DNA of 64,000 nt from Catellatospora sp. IY07-71 (GTDB lineage: Bacteria; Actinomycetota; Actinomycetes; Mycobacteriales; Micromonosporaceae). The notes under the pieces are model-generated. The model searched no databases. It saw only the letters and a list, made by a program, of their open reading frames with translations, and had not been told where the DNA came from. The translations under genes and the position numbers were made by a program. Location of the stretch: assembly GCF_018326265.1 (NCBI RefSeq), contig NZ_AP023360.1:7685001-7749000 (forward strand), given 5' to 3'. Positions 59,806 through 64,000 of the stretch are shown one piece after another; within the stretch, counting starts at the first letter, position 1; each line of letters starts with the position of its first letter.

Positions 59806-62222
59806 ACTCCGACGAACCACTGGTTGAGCTGCTGTTCGACCGCCTGGCCGCCGACGGCGTGCCGGACGACGTCGCAGAGCTCGTGCTCGGCGCCGTCGGC
59901 GGCGACGACGACCTGCGGGCCGCCCTCGCGGGCACGCCGACCCGGCTCGACCCGGCCGCCGACGCCTCGGCGCCGGGCCGGGCCCACCTCTACCTCGACT
60001 CTGTCACCATCGCCGGGTTCCGCGGTGTCGGCCCGCGGCAGACGCTGCGGGTGCCGCCGGGGCCGGGGCTGACGCTGGTCGTCGGGCGCAACGGGTCCGG
60101 CAAGTCGAGCTTCGCCGAGGCGATCGAGCTGGCGCTCACCGGCGACAGCGCCCGCTGGGCCGACCGCAACAGCGTGTGGCGCAGCGGCTGGCGCAACCTG
60201 CACCAGCCGCACGACTGCACGATCGAGCTCGGCTTGCGTGCCGACGGCGACGCCGTGCCGACCCGCATCCGGCGCGCCTGGACGCCAGACGGTGACCTGC
60301 CCTCCGCGTCGGTCACGGTGACCGGCGCGGCGGGCGCCTTCGACAGCCTCGATCCGCTGGGGCTGGCCCGCCCGTTGCGGCTGTACCGGCCCTTCCTCAC
60401 CGCCGGTGACCTCGGCCGGCTCGTCACCAGCACGTCCACCGCGCTGCACGATTCGATCAACGGGATCCTGGGCCTGGAGCTGCTCACCGAGGCGGGCCAG
60501 CGGCTGGCCGCCGCGGCCAAGCCGGCCGACGCCGCGCTCAAGGACCTCCGGGAGCGCCGGACCGTGCTGCGCGCCGCGCTGGCCGACATCGACGACGAGC
60601 GGGCCCGGCGGGCCGCCGCGGTGCTCGCGGCGACCACCCCCGACCTCGGCCTGCTGGATGCGGTGCTGGCCGAGCCGGTGGACGCCGATGGCGACGAGCT
60701 GCTGGCGGCGTACCGGCGGCTCGCTGCCCTCACGCTGCCGGAGCCCGCCTCGGTGGCGCGCCTGGCCGAGGAGCTGGCCGCGGCCGTCGTGGAGAGCCGG
60801 CAGTATGAGGAGAGCCAGGTCAGATCTTCCGTGCGCGCCGCCGAGCTGCTCCGGCTCGCGATGGACTACCACGTGGACAGCGGCGACGGCCCGTGTCCGG
60901 TGTGCCGCACGGGCACGCTCGACGGGGCGTGGCGGCAGCAGGCCGACCTCGCCTTCCGGGAGCTGCGCGAGCTGTCGCTGTCCGCGAACCGGGCCACGTC
61001 GCAGGTCAACGAGCTCACCCGGCGCGCGCGGCAGCTCATCGGCGAGATCGACGTGCCCGACGGGGAGGGCACGTCCGTCGCGCTGCTGCGCGACGCCGTC
61101 GCCGAGCTGCGGGCGGTGCCGCGCACGCCCGGGGAGCTGGCCGAGCATCTGGCGGCCCGCTACCCGCTGGTGGCACAGGCGGCCGAGCTGGTACGCGAGG
61201 AGGCCGTCGTCTATCTGCGCGAGCGGGACACCGCCTGGCAGGCCGTCGCCGCCGAGCTGCGGGTCTGGGTGGCCGCCGCGCGGCGGGCGCCCGCGCTCAA
61301 AGTCGAGCAGGCCCAACTCAAGGCCGCCCGGGAGTGGCTGAAGCAGGCCGCCGGGGAGATCCGCAACGCGCGGCTGGCGCCGTTCGCGGCGCACTCGCAG
61401 CGGATCTGGACGCAGCTGCGCCAGGAGAGCAACGTCGAGCTGGGCGGGATGACGCTGCAGGGCGCCGGCACCCGGCGCACGGTCGTGTTCAACGTCAGCG
61501 TCGACGGGGCCGACAACGGCACGGCGCTCGGGGTGATGAGCCAGGGCGAGCTGCAGGCGCTCGGCTTGGCCACGTTCCTGCCGCGCAGCTGCGCGGCCGA
61601 GAGCCCGTTCCGGTTCGTCGTCATCGACGACCCGGTGCAGAGCATGGACCCGTCGAAGGTCGACGGCCTGGCCCGGGTGCTCGCCGAGCTGGCCGCCGAC
61701 CGGCAGGTGCTGGTGTTCACCCACGACAGCCGGCTGCCCGACGCCGTACGGCGGCTGGAGATCGACGCCCGGATCCTGGAGGTGGTCCGGGCCGAGCGTT
61801 CGGTCGTCACCATCCGCGAGGCCGCCGACCCGGTCGGGCGCTACCTCGGTGACGCCGACGCGGTGGCCCTGTCCCGCGACGTGCCCGACGACGTGCGGGC
61901 GCCGGTCGTCGCCGAGCTCTGCCGGTCGGCGCTGGAGGCGGCCTGCCACCGGGTCGTCTGGCGGGTGCGCACGGCCCAGGGCGAGCGGGTGCCGGACATC
62001 GAGAGCCTGCTCGACGGGGCGCGGCTGCCCGCGACGTTCGCGCTCGCGCTGTTCGACGACGCCGGGCGGGCCGACGAGGTGCTGAGCAGCCTCAACAGCA
62101 GGTTCGGTCGGGCCGGCGGCGACGCCTACCAGGCCTGCCGCAAGGGTGTGCACGGCCACTGGCAGGGCGACCTGCCGCGCCTGGTGCGCCAGGTCCGCCG
62201 GATCACGGAGGCGCTGGTATGA
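59802..62222 (+). CDS. SMC/Rad50-like ATPase with zinc hook and HEPN-like C-terminus
   Basis: An 806-residue ABC-type ATPase. Walker A is GRNGSGKSS (95-103), a zinc hook CPVC is at 365-368 between coiled-coil arms, the signature is VMSQGE (578-583), Walker B is FVVIDD (605-610), the D-loop is SMD and the switch is FTHD. The C-terminal 110 residues resemble a HEPN RNase-like domain: ELCRSALEAACHRVVW (705-720) and QACRKGVHGH (777-786, R-x3-H/R-x5-H). The overall layout recalls RloC and related anticodon-nuclease ATPases, whose genes are often linked to type I restriction loci. It overlaps the genes on both sides by 4 bases. The function as a toxin or sensor is inferred. Confidence 0.82.
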   Translation: MNSDEPLVELLFDRLAADGVPDDVAELVLGAVGGDDDLRAALAGTPTRLDPAADASAPGRAHLYLDSVTIAGFRGVGPRQTLRVPPGPGLTLVVGRNGSGKSSFAEAIELALTGDSARWADRNSVWRSGWRNLHQPHDCTIELGLRADGDAVPTRIRRAWTPDGDLPSASVTVTGAAGAFDSLDPLGLARPLRLYRPFLTAGDLGRLVTSTSTALHDSINGILGLELLTEAGQRLAAAAKPADAALKDLRERRTVLRAALADIDDERARRAAAVLAATTPDLGLLDAVLAEPVDADGDELLAAYRRLAALTLPEPASVARLAEELAAAVVESRQYEESQVRSSVRAAELLRLAMDYHVDSGDGPCPVCRTGTLDGAWRQQADLAFRELRELSLSANRATSQVNELTRRARQLIGEIDVPDGEGTSVALLRDAVAELRAVPRTPGELAEHLAARYPLVAQAAELVREEAVVYLRERDTAWQAVAAELRVWVAAARRAPALKVEQAQLKAAREWLKQAAGEIRNARLAPFAAHSQRIWTQLRQESNVELGGMTLQGAGTRRTVVFNVSVDGADNGTALGVMSQGELQALGLATFLPRSCAAESPFRFVVIDDPVQSMDPSKVDGLARVLAELAADRQVLVFTHDSRLPDAVRRLEIDARILEVVRAERSVVTIREAADPVGRYLGDADAVALSRDVPDDVRAPVVAELCRSALEAACHRVVWRVRTAQGERVPDIESLLDGARLPATFALALFDDAGRADEVLSSLNSRFGRAGGDAYQACRKGVHGHWQGDLPRLVRQVRRITEALV

Positions 62223-62581
62223 GCGCCTCCGGACCCGCGGACTGCTATCTCGCCGCCGCCGACGGCCTGCTGATCGGCCGCGGCCCGGCCGTCGGCGGCT
62301 GGTGGCCGAAGGCCTGCGCCTGCCTGATCCGGCTCGCGCTGGAGACGGCGATCGACGGCTACTGGCAGCGGCACGTCCCGGCCGTGGCGGCGTACGGCAG
62401 CGGGCGTACCAAGCTGCTGCTCCTGCGCAGGCGGTGTGACCGCGGCCTGGTCCGGGAGGCCGCGTACGCGTGGGGGACGCTGTCGCAGGCGACCCATCAC
62501 CACCCGTATGAGCTGGCCCCCACCCACGCCGAGCTGCGCCGCCTGCACAGCAGCGTTTCGGCGATCGTCAGCCGGCTCTGA
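62219..62581 (+). CDS. Small helical protein resembling the ATPase C-terminal domain
   Basis: A 120-residue protein. CLIRLALETAIDGYW (35-49) resembles ELCRSALEAACHRVVW of the ATPase, and WGTLSQATHHHPYELAPT (85-102) sits where the ATPase has its HEPN-like R...H motif. It ends with a helix like that of the ATPase tail. It is coupled to the ATPase gene by a 4-base overlap. I infer a HEPN-like partner or antitoxin; similar small proteins are, from memory, found beside such ATPases in actinobacteria. Confidence 0.7.
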   Translation: MSASGPADCYLAAADGLLIGRGPAVGGWWPKACACLIRLALETAIDGYWQRHVPAVAAYGSGRTKLLLLRRRCDRGLVREAAYAWGTLSQATHHHPYELAPTHAELRRLHSSVSAIVSRL

Positions 62582-62650
62582 GGCATCCGGCGGCCGGCCG
62601 GCTCGGTGTCGCACGAGCCGGTTCGGCCGCCCCTGCCGTGACCCGAGCGT

Positions 62651-63841
62651 CTAGAACGCGCCCGCCTTCACGGAGATCGCGACGCGGCGGCCGGCGTACT
62701 CGGTGACGGTCCAGAGTTCGTCGACGCTCGGGCGGTAGGTGAGGTCCTCGCAGCCGATCGGCAGCGTGTCGTAGTGCATCACCACGCTGCCGCCCGGCGT
62801 CCACGTGGCCAGGTCGCCGTCGTTGGCGTCGCCGTCGCTCGTGGACAGGAAGTACTTGCCGTTCAGGCTGAGCGCGCCCTGCATCGACGTCACGTCCACC
62901 CGGTATGCCCAGCTCGCGGTGGCGTCGGTGGTCGAGCCGGAGTCGTGGACCAGCTCGCGGTCGGTGTAGTCGACGCCCCAGCGGGCCAGGCGGGTGCCCG
63001 TGCCGGGATTGCCGTACTCCCCGATCAGGATGCTGTCCGGGCTGGTGCTGCGGTCCAGCGAGATGAAGGAGAACACGAGCCCGCCGGTGCCGACCTGGTC
63101 GTAGGCCAGCGACTGCGGCAGCACGTACTTGTACCCGAACGCCTGGTAGCTGCCGTCGGACTGGCGGCCGCAGGTGGTGGAGCTGGTGGTGGACGTCTGC
63201 CACAGGTGGTTCAGGTCGAAGATCCGCAGGCCGCGGTTGGTGTCCACGACGTAGAGGTGGTGGCCGTACCAGGCGATGCCGCCCGCGTGCACGTTGATCG
63301 GGCGGAAGCTGTGCACCCCGCCGGAGGTGTACGGCTCGACGAGCAGCACGTGCCGGTAACGCGGGGCGAGCGGGTCGGTGCGGTTGACGAAGCTGACCCG
63401 CACGCCCTTCTCCCCGTCGACGGCCGTGGAGTACCACGAGACGAGCACCGCCTTGCGGTCCTCGTACACCCCGGAGTCGAGCGCGTCGGAGCTGGTGGTG
63501 ATGCCCTGCGGCATCCACTCGGCGGTGCCGACGTCGCCGCTCTCGAACCGGAACCCGGCGGCGAAGTTGGTGACCAGCGCGGCGCCCTCGCTCGCGGTCA
63601 GCCGGGTGGCGACCCGGTTGCCGTCGTCGAGCACCTGCTGCACGGTCACGTTGGGCAGGGCCGCGTCGAGTCCGGCGATCGCGGCGGCGTAGGCACCGGC
63701 GCGGCGGCGCAGCTTGAAGGCGGTGCGGTCGATCGCGGCGGGGGCGGCGGCGGCGGGCGTGCCGACGAGCAGGGCACCGGCGGCACCGGCGGCGGGCACG
63801 GCGATCAGTCCGGTCAGGAGTGATCTGCGAGGAATCAGCAT
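62651..63841 (-). CDS. Secreted protein, possible beta-propeller, TAT signal
   Basis: A 396-residue secreted protein of unknown function. The N-terminus is a twin-arginine-type signal (PRRSLLTGLIAVPAAGAAGAL), cut at about ATPAAAA. The mature part has repeated strand-rich units with YVVDTNRGLRIFDLNHLW, VFSFISLDRSTSPDSILIGEY and EDLTYRPSVDELWTVTEYAG, which fit a beta-propeller. It is probably an extracellular or envelope protein. The ATG at 63841 is used, and about 115 bases upstream hold no gene. Confidence 0.8.
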   Translation of the reverse strand: MLIPRRSLLTGLIAVPAAGAAGALLVGTPAAAAPAAIDRTAFKLRRRAGAYAAAIAGLDAALPNVTVQQVLDDGNRVATRLTASEGAALVTNFAAGFRFESGDVGTAEWMPQGITTSSDALDSGVYEDRKAVLVSWYSTAVDGEKGVRVSFVNRTDPLAPRYRHVLLVEPYTSGGVHSFRPINVHAGGIAWYGHHLYVVDTNRGLRIFDLNHLWQTSTTSSTTCGRQSDGSYQAFGYKYVLPQSLAYDQVGTGGLVFSFISLDRSTSPDSILIGEYGNPGTGTRLARWGVDYTDRELVHDSGSTTDATASWAYRVDVTSMQGALSLNGKYFLSTSDGDANDGDLATWTPGGSVVMHYDTLPIGCEDLTYRPSVDELWTVTEYAGRRVAISVKAGAF

Positions 63842-63956
63842 CGCGCCACCGTAATGGCCCGAAATACACGGCCGCTACAGTGAGGCAACAATAAAGGATC
63901 TTTTAAGCTTCGATTTGAGCCGAGCCGCGCCCGAAGCTGGGCACGACCCGGCCCGG

Positions 63957-64000
63957 TCAGCCCAGCAGCTTCTCGACCTGCGCGACCATCCGCTGCACCG
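63957..64000 (-). CDS. C-terminal end of a gene cut by the window edge
   Basis: On the minus strand the last bases read ...VQRMVAQVEKLLG followed by a TGA at 63957-63959, a plausible helical C-terminus. Only about 14 codons are visible, so the product cannot be identified. Confidence 0.35.
   Translation of the reverse strand, partial: VQRMVAQVEKLLG

Noticed and set aside
59658-62159. Minus-strand open frame of about 833 codons
   Set aside because: It is antisense to the SMC-like ATPase, which has Walker, hook and signature motifs; the antisense frame has none.

Overview
The window is very GC-rich (roughly 70% or more by eye in most genes) and uses many GTG and TTG starts. It carries an F420-dependent LLM oxidoreductase, a DmdR/IdeR-like iron-box match, DUF5703, DUF1876 and DUF3159 proteins, and a UppP/MSMEG_4193 gene pair. 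Together these indicate an actinobacterial chromosome, most likely Micromonosporaceae (Catellatospora/Actinoplanes-like). The family-level placement is inference. No rRNA, tRNA, CRISPR array, transposase or integrase was found.

Region 1 (1-6.4 kb) is a purine-catabolism operon on the minus strand: OHCU decarboxylase, HIU hydrolase, urate oxidase, the FAD and 2Fe-2S subunits of xanthine dehydrogenase, an 8-oxoguanine/guanine deaminase, and the molybdopterin subunit (cut by the left edge). Every junction overlaps, mostly by 4 bases. A divergent PucR-type regulator sits upstream. Region 2 (6.4-30 kb) is mainly housekeeping and cell-envelope genes: phosphomutase-like protein, UppP, LLM oxidoreductase, acyltransferase, aldo/keto reductases, M20 peptidase, DUF3159 protein, phosphotransferase, a DinB2-like polymerase with Val at the steric-gate position, nucleoside hydrolase, a secreted SGNH esterase, a LacI/ROK pair with an operator, LexA with a membrane protein that begins like a sigma factor, a nucleoside kinase-like protein, threonine aldolase and a flavodoxin.

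Region 3 (30-44.4 kb) holds a WXG100/EspC-type exported RTX-M91 metallopeptidase gene set, a TAT-exported metallo-hydrolase divergent from a LysR gene that overlaps a cytosolic beta-lactamase-like hydrolase, an MFS exporter, and a YtfQRT/YjfF-like sugar ABC transporter with a LacI regulator, operator-like palindromes and an intercistronic hairpin.

Region 4 (44.8-62.6 kb) is a defence island. Seven minus-strand genes (58531 down to 44825) read as one unit: an HTH/methylase-like protein with a degenerate catalytic motif, HsdM, HsdS, an AIPR protein, HsdR, a Ser/Thr kinase with a TPR-like tail, and a coiled-coil/PH-like protein. The unit is preceded by GTGTAC-type sites repeated every 17 bp. On the other strand follow a DUF4352-like lipoprotein and a tightly coupled three-gene cassette: a zinc-finger protein, an SMC/Rad50-like ATPase with a zinc hook and a HEPN-like C-terminus, and a small protein resembling that C-terminus. 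The cassette is the best candidate here for an undescribed system.

Several families of long palindromic repeats (here called A to F) are scattered between genes, usually at convergent gene ends. One copy lies inside the pucR-like coding sequence, and another supplies the stop codons of two convergent genes.
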